The notes under the pieces: generated by a model
Database searches by the model: none
The model's input: the letters and a program-made list of their open reading frames with translations, nothing else
Told to the model about the DNA's origin: nothing
Assembly (NCBI RefSeq): GCF_008801575.1
Contig: NZ_VZPL01000029.1
Location: 1-61,479 of the forward strand
Origin: Xanthomonas cissicola
GTDB taxonomy: Bacteria > Pseudomonadota > Gammaproteobacteria > Xanthomonadales > Xanthomonadaceae
DNA length: 61,479 nucleotides
Direction: 5' to 3'
Shown: positions 33,169 to 41,567 of the stretch, piece by piece
How positions within the stretch are numbered: position 1 is the first letter of the stretch
How the letters are laid out: the number at the start of each line of letters is the position of its first letter
Program-made: the position numbers and the translations under genes

Positions 33169-35094
33169 ATGAGTGATTTCGCCGGCGTCTGGCGGCTGGA
33201 TGGCGCGCCAGTTGCCCCGGGCGACATCCAGCGTTTGGGCCAGGCGCTGGACGCGCGCGGGATAGGTCCGGTGCGTGTCTGGCAGGATGGGTCGGTCGCA
33301 ATCGTGCATCGTCAACATGTCTTTACCCCGCAGGATGCCGATGAGGCGATGCCCTGGGTGGGGGCATCCGGCGCGGTCCTGGCGGCCGACGTCAGGCTGG
33401 CCGCGCGCCAGGAACTTGCGTCTGCGCTGGAGCACCCCGCCAACGTCACCCTGCCCGATGGTGTGCTGCTGCTGGAGGCCTTGCAGTGCTGGGATACCGC
33501 GGCGCTGCCGCGCCTGCACGGGTGTTATGCATTGGCGCTGTATCGGCCGGACCGGCATCGCCTCTTGCTGGCCCGCGATCCGATTGGCTTGCGTTCGCTG
33601 TTCGTGCATCGCGGACCGCACCTGATCGCATTCGCCACTCGCCTGCGGGCGCTACTGGCACTTCCGCAGGTGCCGAAAGACCTGGACGAGCGCGCCCTGG
33701 CCGACAAACTGATCATGGACCGTGCTCGACCGGAGCGCACCATCTACCGCGCGATCGACCGGGTACCCATGGCGCATGCGGTCGTGCTGACCCCGGAGGC
33801 GACACACTGCCAGCGCTGGTGGTCGCCGCCCGAGGCCGGATCGCTGCGCTTGCGCAACGATGCCGAAGTGGAAGCTGCGGCAGCCGAGGTACTGGACCGT
33901 GCCGTGGCCGATGCGCTGCGCGCACGCGGACCGGTGGCCACCTGTCTGACCGGCGGACTGGATAGCGGTTCGATCACGCTGTCGGCAGCGCGGCAACAGG
34001 CGCCGTCGCCGTTGCTGGTGCTCACGCGTCAACCGCTGCCTGCGACTGCCGCTGCCACTGCGACCCACTACTACGACGAGTCGCCGCGCGCGCGGCGGCT
34101 GGCCGCCAGCCATCCAGGCATCGACTGGCACTTGGTCGGCGACGACGACGCGGACTGGGGCGAACACGATCCGGCATGCTGGTGGCGCGAGGGCGCACAG
34201 CCGGTCCGTTCGCCCTCGAACATGGCCTGGTTCTTTCCGTTTTACCGGTTCCTGCACGCACGCGGGAGCCAGGTGATGCTGGGCGGTGAACTGGGCAACG
34301 CCTTCTTCAGCTACGACGGCCTGTTGCGTCTGCCGCAGCTGGCGCGTCAGCGGCAATGGCGTGTGCTGGCCGGACAGGTCGATGCACTTGCCGGCAGCCT
34401 CGGCCTGAGTCGGCGCAAGACCGTGCAGCGCTATCTGCTGCGTCCTTTCGCGCCGGTTGCGCTGCTGCGCCTGTGGCATGGCCTGCCTGCCGCGGTCTGG
34501 GAAGCGCAGGCCGCACTCCAGCCGGCGCTGGCGCAGTCGCTTGGGATGCAGCAGTCGCTGGATCGGTCCAGATACCGGTTGCGCCTCGGCGGCGGCCACA
34601 CGTCCCTGCCGACCTTCCGCGAGTGGATGCTGGGCGATGCCGGTCCGATGGACCTGGTCAACACGCTGCGCGCGGTGTCCGGGGTCGACACGCGTTATCC
34701 GCTTGTAGACCGACGGGTGATCGAATTCTTCGGCAGCCTGCCGTTGGATCAATTCCTGCGCGATGGTGTCAGCCGGTCGTTGCCACGCCGCTTGCTGGCC
34801 GCACGCGGCGCGCCGCCGGAGATCCACGCCAACCGTGCGGTCGGCGTGCAACAAGGCGACTGGTTCGCGCGGTTGAATGCGCAGCGCGATGCGCTGCACG
34901 CGCAACTGAGCAAAGCGCGCACTTCGCCGCTGGCCAATCGGGTCGTGGACCTGCAGCGCTTGCAGGCGCTGCTGGACCACTGGCCGCAGGATGCCGCAGC
35001 GGCCGAAGCGCGCCGCTTTGAGTATTTGCAGCTGCTGGCGTCCGGCTTGCAGATGGCGGGTTTCCTGGCCTGGCACGAGCGCGGCGGTGCGTGA
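33169..35094 (+). CDS. Asparagine-synthetase-like lasso cyclase (C protein)
   Basis: A 641-residue asparagine-synthetase-fold protein. The glutaminase half (residues ~1-200) lacks the N-terminal catalytic Cys (the start is M-S-D-F), so ammonia from glutamine is not expected; the synthetase half has the PP-loop T-G-G-L-D-S-G-S at 261-268 for ATP-dependent acyl-adenylation. Lasso cyclases use this domain to adenylate the ring-closing Asp/Glu. It follows the precursor by 24 bases and is upstream of the B2 protease, the typical A-C-B order. The alternative, a glycan amidotransferase, is less likely with this gene context. Confidence 0.82.
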   Translation: MSDFAGVWRLDGAPVAPGDIQRLGQALDARGIGPVRVWQDGSVAIVHRQHVFTPQDADEAMPWVGASGAVLAADVRLAARQELASALEHPANVTLPDGVLLLEALQCWDTAALPRLHGCYALALYRPDRHRLLLARDPIGLRSLFVHRGPHLIAFATRLRALLALPQVPKDLDERALADKLIMDRARPERTIYRAIDRVPMAHAVVLTPEATHCQRWWSPPEAGSLRLRNDAEVEAAAAEVLDRAVADALRARGPVATCLTGGLDSGSITLSAARQQAPSPLLVLTRQPLPATAAATATHYYDESPRARRLAASHPGIDWHLVGDDDADWGEHDPACWWREGAQPVRSPSNMAWFFPFYRFLHARGSQVMLGGELGNAFFSYDGLLRLPQLARQRQWRVLAGQVDALAGSLGLSRRKTVQRYLLRPFAPVALLRLWHGLPAAVWEAQAALQPALAQSLGMQQSLDRSRYRLRLGGGHTSLPTFREWMLGDAGPMDLVNTLRAVSGVDTRYPLVDRRVIEFFGSLPLDQFLRDGVSRSLPRRLLAARGAPPEIHANRAVGVQQGDWFARLNAQRDALHAQLSKARTSPLANRVVDLQRLQALLDHWPQDAAAAEARRFEYLQLLASGLQMAGFLAWHERGGA

Positions 35095-35294
35095 GTACGG
35101 TGCATGCCCGAGCCAGCAGCAGCTGGATCCTGGTGGACGATGCGCCGTGATCGAAGCCACACCCGCACGCCCGGCTTGCCCGCGCTGGCGTTTGTTAGGC
35201 TAGCGGGCAGCGAGAACGCCTCGACACGCGCGCCAGTTCGGAGATGCGCAGGCGTGATCCGCTCGACCACCTTCCCCCACACGTGCCCTCTGCC

Positions 35295-35429
35295 ATGCTC
35301 TCTTCATCGTCGGCCCTGCAGTCGCGAAAGCAGGCACCGCAGCCGCGTCTGCTCGCGCGCACCGCCATCGACGCCGAGACCGCCGTGCTGCGCCAGCGGT
35401 CCGCAGCGCGCGCGGACCGCTGGCAGTGA
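35295..35429 (+). CDS. Small unidentified ORF coupled to the lasso protease gene (44 aa)
   Basis: The frame from ATG 35295 ends with TGA at 35427-35429, overlapping the GTG start of the protease gene (GTGA). The product is basic (M-L-S-S-S-S-A-L-Q-S-R-K-Q) and has no acidic ring-forming residue in a suitable position, so it is not obviously a second precursor. The interval 35095-35294 before it contains no gene. A remnant of a fused B1 domain could have existed here. It may simply be a chance frame. Confidence 0.3.
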   Translation: MLSSSSALQSRKQAPQPRLLARTAIDAETAVLRQRSAARADRWQ

Positions 35430-35920
35430 GCATGCCGCGCCTGCTCGTGCGCGGCTGCCGCATGCTTGCGGCCGTCGGCCGGCTGCCCCGGTTCGAACGG
35501 CTGCTGCTGGTGACGGCCTGGGTTCTGTTGGGCCTGGTGCGTGCGGCAGTGCGCTGGCTTGGCTTCCGCCGCCTCGCGCCCTGGCTAGGCGACCAGGTGT
35601 CCGTGCCACCGGCACTGCCAGGCCTGGATGCACGTGCTGAACGTCGCGCCCTGCAGATCGGCCGGACCGTCCGTCTGGCGGCCCGCTACACGTACTGGGA
35701 CTCCAATTGTCTGGCGCAGGCGCTGGCCGCACATTACCTGCTGGGCTTGTTCCGGGTCGCCCATTTGCTGTGCCTGGGGGTGACGCGCAGCGACGATGGC
35801 GCGCAACTGCAGGCGCATGCCTGGGTGCTCGCTGGTAGCGCGCGCGTCACCGGGGGCCGCGCGAGCGAGCGGTTCACCCGCGTCGGCTGCTTCGTGCCGC
35901 GCGCACGGCAGGCCCGATGA
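35426..35920 (+). CDS. Lasso-peptide leader protease, B2-type transglutaminase-like protein
   Basis: A 164-residue protein starting at GTG 35426 (M-S-M-P-R-L-L). The cysteine-protease-like core has D-S-N-C-L-A-Q-A-L-A (Cys95) and Q-A-H-A-W-V (His131), the catalytic Cys-His pair of the McjB-type B2 family, a transglutaminase-fold enzyme that removes the leader. The third acidic residue that usually follows the His is not evident in A-G-S-A-R-V, so it may be replaced or lie elsewhere. A hydrophobic N-terminal segment is present (R-L-L-L-V-T-A-W-V-L-L-G-L-V). It overlaps the exporter gene by four bases. Confidence 0.85.
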   Translation: MSMPRLLVRGCRMLAAVGRLPRFERLLLVTAWVLLGLVRAAVRWLGFRRLAPWLGDQVSVPPALPGLDARAERRALQIGRTVRLAARYTYWDSNCLAQALAAHYLLGLFRVAHLLCLGVTRSDDGAQLQAHAWVLAGSARVTGGRASERFTRVGCFVPRARQAR

Positions 35921-37689
35921 GGGTCGTGCACGGCATGGCGCGCCTGTTGCGGTGGGCGCCAGGTCGCCAGCGACTCGGGCTGTTCGTGCTGATGGTGCTG
36001 GCCGGCGCGACGGAGGGCATCGGGATGCTGTTGCTGGTGCCCTTGCTCGGTGCCTTGCAAGGCGACGCCGCCGCCACGGACGGGCTGGCAGGGCAGTTGC
36101 TGCGCGTCCCCATCGCCCTCGGACTTCCGACAAGCTCGCCGATTCCCTTGCTGCTGCTGTTCTGTACGGTCGTGCTGGTGCGCACTGCGATCCAGCTCGG
36201 CCGCGAGCGGGCGGCAGCACAGCTGCAACAAGATGTGGGCGAGCGGCTGCGCATGGCCAGCTTCGCGGCGCTGCTCGGGGCGCAGTGGCGCTGGTTGGTC
36301 GGTCAGCGCACCGCCGACCACGCCAGCCTCATGCTCAGCGACGTCAGCCGCGCCGAAGTGGGTCTGGGACAAGGCTTGGCGCTGCTTGCCGCCGGGACGA
36401 CCGCCTTGCTTTACCTGCTCGCTGCGATTGCGTTGTCCTGGCAGCTGGCGCTGGTCGCGCTGCTGAGTGGGGCGGTGCTGTTGTTGTCCACGGACCAGCG
36501 GCGGCGCGGGACGGTCGTGCTGGGTCGCCAACTGACGCAGGCCAACCAGCGCTTGCACGCCGGTCTGCATGACCGCTTGTCGGGATTGCGCCTGGCCAAG
36601 ATCCTGGGCGCCGAAGCGCGCCACCTGGCAGCATTCGGGCGCACGGCGCGTGCCATGCACGACCAGCAGCTGCGGTTCGCCCATGGCCTGAGCAGTTCCA
36701 AGGCCTTGCTCCATGGCGCCGGGGCGGTCCTGCTGGCGTGCTACGTCTATGCGGGCCTGCAGCTCCTGCACATGGCCATGGCCGAACTTCTGGTGCTGGT
36801 CGCAATCTTCGCCCGGCTGTTGCCACTAGTGAGCAACATCCAACAGCAACGCCAGTATTGCCTGCATGCAATGGCCGCGTTCGACGAGATCGAAGGCCGC
36901 CTGCAGGAGAGCCGGACCTGGGCCGAGCCGCCGTTACCCGAGACCACACCGCCGATCCGGCTGACAGCCTCGATTGCGCTGTCTGCAGTCCAGGTCCAGT
37001 ACCCCGGACGCGGCACGCCCGCGCTGCAGGATCTGTCGTTACTGCTGCCGGCGCGGACGACCACCGCCGTGGTCGGCGCCTCCGGTGCAGGCAAGAGCAC
37101 CCTGGCCGATGTCCTGAGCGGCCTGCTTGGCCCAGACCAAGGCACACTGGAAATCGACGGCGTGGCGCTGGATGCAGCCGCGCGACGGGCCTGGCGCCGC
37201 TCGGTGGCCTATGTCTCGCAGGACGCCTTCCTCCTCAACGACAGCGTGCGCAATAACCTCTTGATCGCCTGTCCGGATGCAAGCGAACAGGCGCTACACG
37301 CTGCGCTGGAGCAGGCAGCTGCCCAGTTCGTGCATGCCCTGCCGCAGGGTTGGGATACGCCGGTCGGCGAGGGCGGCATGCCATTGTCCGGTGGCGAGCG
37401 CCAGCGGCTGGCACTGGCGCGTGCGCTGCTGCAACGCCCGGCATTGCTGATCCTGGACGAGGCGACCAGCGCGCTGGACCACGACAACGAGACGCGCATC
37501 CGCAGCGCCATCCAGGGCCTGCATGGCGAGCTGACCGTCCTGCTCATCGGCCATCGGCTGGCCTTGCTGGAACAGGCCGACACCGTGCTGGTCCTGGACC
37601 AGGGGCGGTTGGTGGCGCAGGGCCCGTGCCAGGCAGTGGCGCAGGGCCCGTGCCAGGCAGTGGCGCCGGTCTGGATCGGCGCCCGGTGA
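35917..37689 (+). CDS. ABC transporter, lasso-peptide-type exporter (transmembrane + ATPase)
   Basis: A 590-residue single-polypeptide half-transporter. Six predicted helices lie in residues ~15-310 and the ATPase domain in ~340-580: Walker A G-A-S-G-A-G-K-S-T, signature L-S-G-G-E-R-Q-R, Walker B L-L-I-L-D-E-A-T-S-A-L-D. In the lasso context it would export the mature peptide and give self-immunity (D protein). It overlaps the protease gene by four bases and the flippase gene downstream by GTGA. The C-terminus contains a tandem duplication of eight residues (V-A-Q-G-P-C-Q-A, see repeat). Confidence 0.88.
   Translation: MRVVHGMARLLRWAPGRQRLGLFVLMVLAGATEGIGMLLLVPLLGALQGDAAATDGLAGQLLRVPIALGLPTSSPIPLLLLFCTVVLVRTAIQLGRERAAAQLQQDVGERLRMASFAALLGAQWRWLVGQRTADHASLMLSDVSRAEVGLGQGLALLAAGTTALLYLLAAIALSWQLALVALLSGAVLLLSTDQRRRGTVVLGRQLTQANQRLHAGLHDRLSGLRLAKILGAEARHLAAFGRTARAMHDQQLRFAHGLSSSKALLHGAGAVLLACYVYAGLQLLHMAMAELLVLVAIFARLLPLVSNIQQQRQYCLHAMAAFDEIEGRLQESRTWAEPPLPETTPPIRLTASIALSAVQVQYPGRGTPALQDLSLLLPARTTTAVVGASGAGKSTLADVLSGLLGPDQGTLEIDGVALDAAARRAWRRSVAYVSQDAFLLNDSVRNNLLIACPDASEQALHAALEQAAAQFVHALPQGWDTPVGEGGMPLSGGERQRLALARALLQRPALLILDEATSALDHDNETRIRSAIQGLHGELTVLLIGHRLALLEQADTVLVLDQGRLVAQGPCQAVAQGPCQAVAPVWIGAR
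37612..37659 (+). repeat. 24-bp tandem duplication inside the exporter gene
   Basis: Two exact copies of a 24-bp unit beginning GTGGCGCAGGGCCC occupy 37612-37635 and 37636-37659, duplicating eight residues at the extreme C-terminus without frame change. The exactness suggests a recent slippage event. Confidence 0.9.
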
Positions 37690-38915
37690 CGCCGCATCTG
37701 TCGCCTGCATGGCGTGGCCTTGTGCGCGGCTTGTCGGCGCAGTGGCTGTCGATCCTGTTCACCGCTGCGGTCTCGCTGGCGCTGTCGGTGTGGCTGGCAC
37801 GCGGGATGGGCCCGGCCGGCTTCGGCCGCTACGCCTACCTGCTCAATCTGGCGACCTTGCTGGCGCTGTTGCAGGATGCCGGCATGCGCACCCTGGTATT
37901 GCGCGAAGGGGTTGCGGCCGGCATCCCGGCGACGCTGGCGCGCGCGCTGCCTGGTCTGGCACGCGGGCATCTGCTGTGGTCCACGCTGCTGCTGGTCGCC
38001 GCAACCCTGGCGGCGACGCGCGCCGGCAGCGATCCGGCACTGGTCTGGGCGGTGCTGTGCTTCGGTGCGGTCACGTTGACCCAGCTGGTGTCGGCGCAAT
38101 TGAAGGCGGCGGGCCAGTGGCAACGCGACGCCAGCTGGCTGGCGGGTGCGCGCGCACTCAGCGCGCTGCTGGTGGTGACGGCGGTGCTGCTGCTCGGTCA
38201 CGCCCCCGGCGTGGTCTTTGCTGCGTGGGCAGGCGGCCTGCTGTTGGCCTATGTCTGGCTGGGGCGAGGCCTGCATGAGCGACCGCACTGGCGGCCACAG
38301 CCGCTGGCGTATCGCGCGGCCGCCGGCTTTTTCTGGATCGACACCGCCACCGGTCTGTACCGTCGCAGCGACGTGGTGATCCTGCAGCACACGGTGCCTG
38401 CGGCGGAGGTGGGCCAGTATGCCGCCGCGTATCGCGTGTTCGATGGCGTGCTGTTGCTGGCGATGCCGGTCGCCTTGCTGCTGTTCCGCCAGCTGCGCCT
38501 GGCGCGCGCGCAGGCAGGCCGCGCGCGTCGGCTGGAAGATCGCGCCCTGTGGCTGGCCGCTGCGGCGGGGCTGGCACTGGCGGCCAGCGGCGCCTGGCTC
38601 GGGAACTGGCTGATGGAGCTGTTGTACGGAGCGTCCTATCGCGCGGTGGCGGGGCAACTGCTGGGCTGGTTGTTTGCCGCCTTCGTGTTCGTGCTGCCGA
38701 ACTACGTGCTGACCCAGGCCGCCATCGCCTGCGACCAGCAGCGTTGGTACGTGCTCGGCGCGAGTGTGGCGGCGGTGGTCAACATCGCGCTGAATCTGCT
38801 GCTCACCCGCCGCTACGGTGTGCACGGCGCAGCGATCGCTGTGATCGCCACCGAGGCGGTGCTGACCGCCACCTTGTGGTGCGGGCTGCGGACTGCAGGG
38901 CGCGCGCGCGCATAG
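37686..38915 (+). CDS. Lipid-linked oligosaccharide flippase-like membrane protein (Wzx/MATE type), copy 1
   Basis: A 409-residue protein with 11-12 hydrophobic helices, starting at GTG 37686 (V-T-P-H-L-S-P-A-W-R-G) that overlaps the exporter stop as GTGA. S-V-W-L-A-R-G-M-G-P-A-G-F-G-R-Y-A-Y and later D-V-V-I-L-Q-H-T-V-P-A-A-E-V-G-Q-Y-A-A-A-Y-R are typical of the polysaccharide transport (RfbX/MurJ-like) family, which flips undecaprenyl-linked repeat units across the inner membrane. The coupling makes this gene part of one transcription unit with the RiPP genes. A second flippase occurs at 42317. Confidence 0.85.
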   Translation: MTPHLSPAWRGLVRGLSAQWLSILFTAAVSLALSVWLARGMGPAGFGRYAYLLNLATLLALLQDAGMRTLVLREGVAAGIPATLARALPGLARGHLLWSTLLLVAATLAATRAGSDPALVWAVLCFGAVTLTQLVSAQLKAAGQWQRDASWLAGARALSALLVVTAVLLLGHAPGVVFAAWAGGLLLAYVWLGRGLHERPHWRPQPLAYRAAAGFFWIDTATGLYRRSDVVILQHTVPAAEVGQYAAAYRVFDGVLLLAMPVALLLFRQLRLARAQAGRARRLEDRALWLAAAAGLALAASGAWLGNWLMELLYGASYRAVAGQLLGWLFAAFVFVLPNYVLTQAAIACDQQRWYVLGASVAAVVNIALNLLLTRRYGVHGAAIAVIATEAVLTATLWCGLRTAGRARA

Positions 38916-38975
38916 TCGCGTTGCCGCCGTCGCAATCGCTGTGGCACAGTGCTGGCGATACGGCGTGGCGCTTCC

Positions 38976-40277
38976 ATGCCTCCCTTGAACCGCAGCGACG
39001 ATCTGATGCCGGGTATAGACGAGATCCCTGAACGCCGTGACGAGGTCTCCCTGGGCGATCTATTGCTGGAAGTGCTGCGCTTCTACCAACAGTTCGGCCG
39101 CCTGCTGATTCCGCTGGCCGTGCTGTGCGGCGTACTGGCCGGCGTGGTCGTCGCCACGCGGCCCCTGTATGCGCTCACCGCGCTGCTGGAAACGCCGCAG
39201 ATGAGCCTGGAACAATGGCGCAAGCTGCAACCCATGCTGGCCGACCGTCAGTTGGTGGCGGCCTCGCTCGCCAGCATGACCGAGCTGCCGCCGGAGCAGC
39301 GCGAACGCCTGCAACGCGCCTTCGTGCTCAAGAAATACTGGGACACGCGCGTGACCTACCGCAGCGCGGTCGAACGCGACGACATCCGCCAGCAGGTCAA
39401 CATCGATGCGAAAAGCGTCGGCGCGCTGGGATTGGAAGTGTCGTTGTATGCACGCGACGATGCGGCCGCGAACCAGCAGCTGGACGCCATCGCGCAGCAC
39501 GTGCGCCAGGTCGTGCTGTGGGGCGGGTTGCGCGACTACCTGGACAGCCTGCGCCAGCAGACGCTCGAACAACGCCCGCAGTTGCAGATCGACCAGATCC
39601 AGCAACGCTACGCGATCGAACAGAACGAACGCCAGGCTGCGGACATGCAGCAGTTGCTGGAGCGCTATCCGGAACTGCGGCGCAACGAGGTCAACACGGT
39701 CGTGTCGGTCGGCGATGGCGGTGGACGCTACCTTTCGCCGCTGGCGCAGATCGTCGCATTGCAGTCGACCATCGCCGGGACGCGGACCACCTTGCGTCAG
39801 GTGGAACGCGAGCTGGAACAGCTGGACGGCAAGCAGCGCTTTCTGGCGCGGGTGGACCAGCGCGCGCCGGGCCTGCATCTGGGCCGGGCCCTGGCAGACT
39901 GGGTGCAGAGCTGCCGACGCGCCGTCTTCGGCAGCGGCACCCCCTCCGGCTCGGCGCTGTCGCAGGTCGCCAGCGAAATAGACTTGGCGCTGTCGCAACA
40001 GCGCTGGCGCGCGCAATTGGTGCGCTACCGGGCGATCCCGGCGTTATCGCCGGCGCCGGTACCCTCGCGCCGGCCGGCGCTGGTCGCGCTGGCGGTGTTT
40101 CTTGGGGTGTTGCTGGTCGCCTCGTTGGGATTGGCAATGTATGTGATCGCGCGTCGCCATGGCGACCGGCATGCATCCTGGTCGGCGCACGCCGATCCGT
40201 TGTTTGCGTGGTTGCCGCAGCGCATGCGTGGCCTGTTGCTCGGGCCGACCGACGCGCGCCCGCTGGGGTCTGGATGA
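38976..40277 (+). CDS. Polysaccharide chain-length determinant-like protein (Wzz/PCP family)
   Basis: A 433-residue inner-membrane protein started at ATG 38976. Two hydrophobic helices (residues ~39-60, L-I-P-L-A-V-L-C-G-V-L-A-G-V-V-V-A, and near 370-395, A-L-V-A-L-A-V-F-L-G-V-L-L-V) bracket a large periplasmic domain rich in coiled coil (L-R-Q-V-E-R-E-L-E-Q-L). This two-helix plan is that of polysaccharide co-polymerases that set chain length or connect to export. No tyrosine-kinase domain is fused. It sits between a flippase gene and an epimerase gene. Confidence 0.75.
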   Translation: MPPLNRSDDLMPGIDEIPERRDEVSLGDLLLEVLRFYQQFGRLLIPLAVLCGVLAGVVVATRPLYALTALLETPQMSLEQWRKLQPMLADRQLVAASLASMTELPPEQRERLQRAFVLKKYWDTRVTYRSAVERDDIRQQVNIDAKSVGALGLEVSLYARDDAAANQQLDAIAQHVRQVVLWGGLRDYLDSLRQQTLEQRPQLQIDQIQQRYAIEQNERQAADMQQLLERYPELRRNEVNTVVSVGDGGGRYLSPLAQIVALQSTIAGTRTTLRQVERELEQLDGKQRFLARVDQRAPGLHLGRALADWVQSCRRAVFGSGTPSGSALSQVASEIDLALSQQRWRAQLVRYRAIPALSPAPVPSRRPALVALAVFLGVLLVASLGLAMYVIARRHGDRHASWSAHADPLFAWLPQRMRGLLLGPTDARPLGSG

Positions 40278-41230
40278 TGCGGGTGCTGGTCACCGGCGCG
40301 GCCGGGATGATCGGGAGACGCGTGGCGAGCGCGCTGTTGCAGCGAGGCGACGCGGTGGCAGGCCTGGACGATCTGTCCAGCGGCATGTCCCTGCCGCACG
40401 GCCTGCATGCGGCCATCGTTGCCGACGTGGGCGAGCGTGAGACGGTCGCCGTCGCGTTGCGCGAGTTCCGCGCCGATGCGCTGATCCATCTGGCCGCCAT
40501 CCACCATATTCCCACCTGCGAGACGCAGCGCATGCGTTGCCTGCAGGTCAACGTGGTCGGCACCGAGAGCGTGCTGCACGCCGCCAGCGACGCGGCGCTG
40601 CGGCAGGTCGTGATCGCCTCCAGCGGCGCGGTCTACGCCTGGGGCGACGGCGCGCTGGACGAACACGTCAGCGCCACCGACGCGCGCGACAACTATGCGC
40701 TGTCCAAACTTTGCAACGAAGCGCAATTGCGCTTGTGGTGCGCTGCCGCGAACGGCCGGCGCGGGCGCGCGGCGCGGCTGTTCAACACCATCGCCCATGA
40801 CGATCCCAATGCGCACCTGATACCGGACGTGTTGGCGCAACTGGCGGCCGATCCGGCCGCGACGCCAACCTTGCGCCTGGGCAACCTGCAACCGTGCCGG
40901 GACTATCTCCACGCAGACGACGCTGCGGCAGGGCTGATCGCACTGCTCGACGATGCGCGGCCGGACCCGGCCTTCGATGTCTTCAATCTGTGCTCGGGCG
41001 TTGAGCATTCGGTTGCCGAACTGGTGGAGCAGATCGGCGCCGTGCTAGGGCGATCGCCGCGCCTGGAAGTCGACCCGCAGCGTCAGCGGCGTATCGACCG
41101 TCTCCATCAGTTGGGCGATCCGGGCAAGGCGGCGCGCGTGCTGGGTTGGCGTGCACGCTGGAGTCTGCGCGAGGCACTGCAGCGCGTATTGGGAGTCACC
41201 GATGCGCCCACCGCCGGGCAACATGCGTGA
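40274..41230 (+). CDS. NAD-dependent epimerase/dehydratase (sugar nucleotide)
   Basis: A 318-residue extended-SDR protein starting at ATG 40274 (M-M-R-V-L-V-T-G-A-A-G-M-I-G-R-R), overlapping the preceding stop as ATGA. The cofactor motif G-A-A-G-M-I-G, H-L-A-A-I, S-S-G-A-V-Y-A-W and Y-A-L-S-K (the Y-x-x-x-K pair) are present, so it is catalytically competent. It would act on a nucleotide-activated sugar as an epimerase or dehydratase in the cytoplasm; the exact sugar cannot be read. The 337 bases after it contain no gene. Confidence 0.85.
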   Translation: MMRVLVTGAAGMIGRRVASALLQRGDAVAGLDDLSSGMSLPHGLHAAIVADVGERETVAVALREFRADALIHLAAIHHIPTCETQRMRCLQVNVVGTESVLHAASDAALRQVVIASSGAVYAWGDGALDEHVSATDARDNYALSKLCNEAQLRLWCAAANGRRGRAARLFNTIAHDDPNAHLIPDVLAQLAADPAATPTLRLGNLQPCRDYLHADDAAAGLIALLDDARPDPAFDVFNLCSGVEHSVAELVEQIGAVLGRSPRLEVDPQRQRRIDRLHQLGDPGKAARVLGWRARWSLREALQRVLGVTDAPTAGQHA

Positions 41231-41567
41231 GCCCGCGCGATGCGATCACGTCGCCCGCTGCCACGCTGATCGCAACGCCTGCGGTGCAAACAGCCCGCGT
41301 TGTCGTGCGACACCATCGGCGCATCACCATCGCAGGTCGAACGGTTGCGGCGGCGGCACCACGCGCCCATCTCGAGATGGGTCTGCTCAGTGCGTAAATC
41401 CGGCGCCATACCGACCAGGCATTCACCGCCGCACAGGCGCTGCAGCCCATTAGCTTTGGCGCTGGCCAAATGCGCCCGATTGTCTGTATGGAAAGTGCGG
41501 CCTGCAATTGCGTTAGCGCGTCCCCAGCCCGGATACTCCCACTGCGGTCTTCCCCGTTCTTGCGAAG
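41231..41567. other. Gap inside the polysaccharide cluster, no gene recognised
   Basis: This 337-bp interval is the only large break in the otherwise tightly packed rightward cluster. Frames there overlap on both strands without family resemblance. It may contain an internal promoter for the genes starting at 41568, or the remains of a lost gene. Confidence 0.5.

Noticed and set aside
35104..35640. Rightward frame across the gap before the protease gene as a gene
   Set aside because: It overlaps the protease gene in another frame and shows only Arg/Pro/Ser-rich shadow composition.
38949..40277. Chain-length protein as a fused BY-kinase
   Set aside because: No Walker motifs or tyrosine tail are present, so it is a two-helix co-polymerase without kinase domain.
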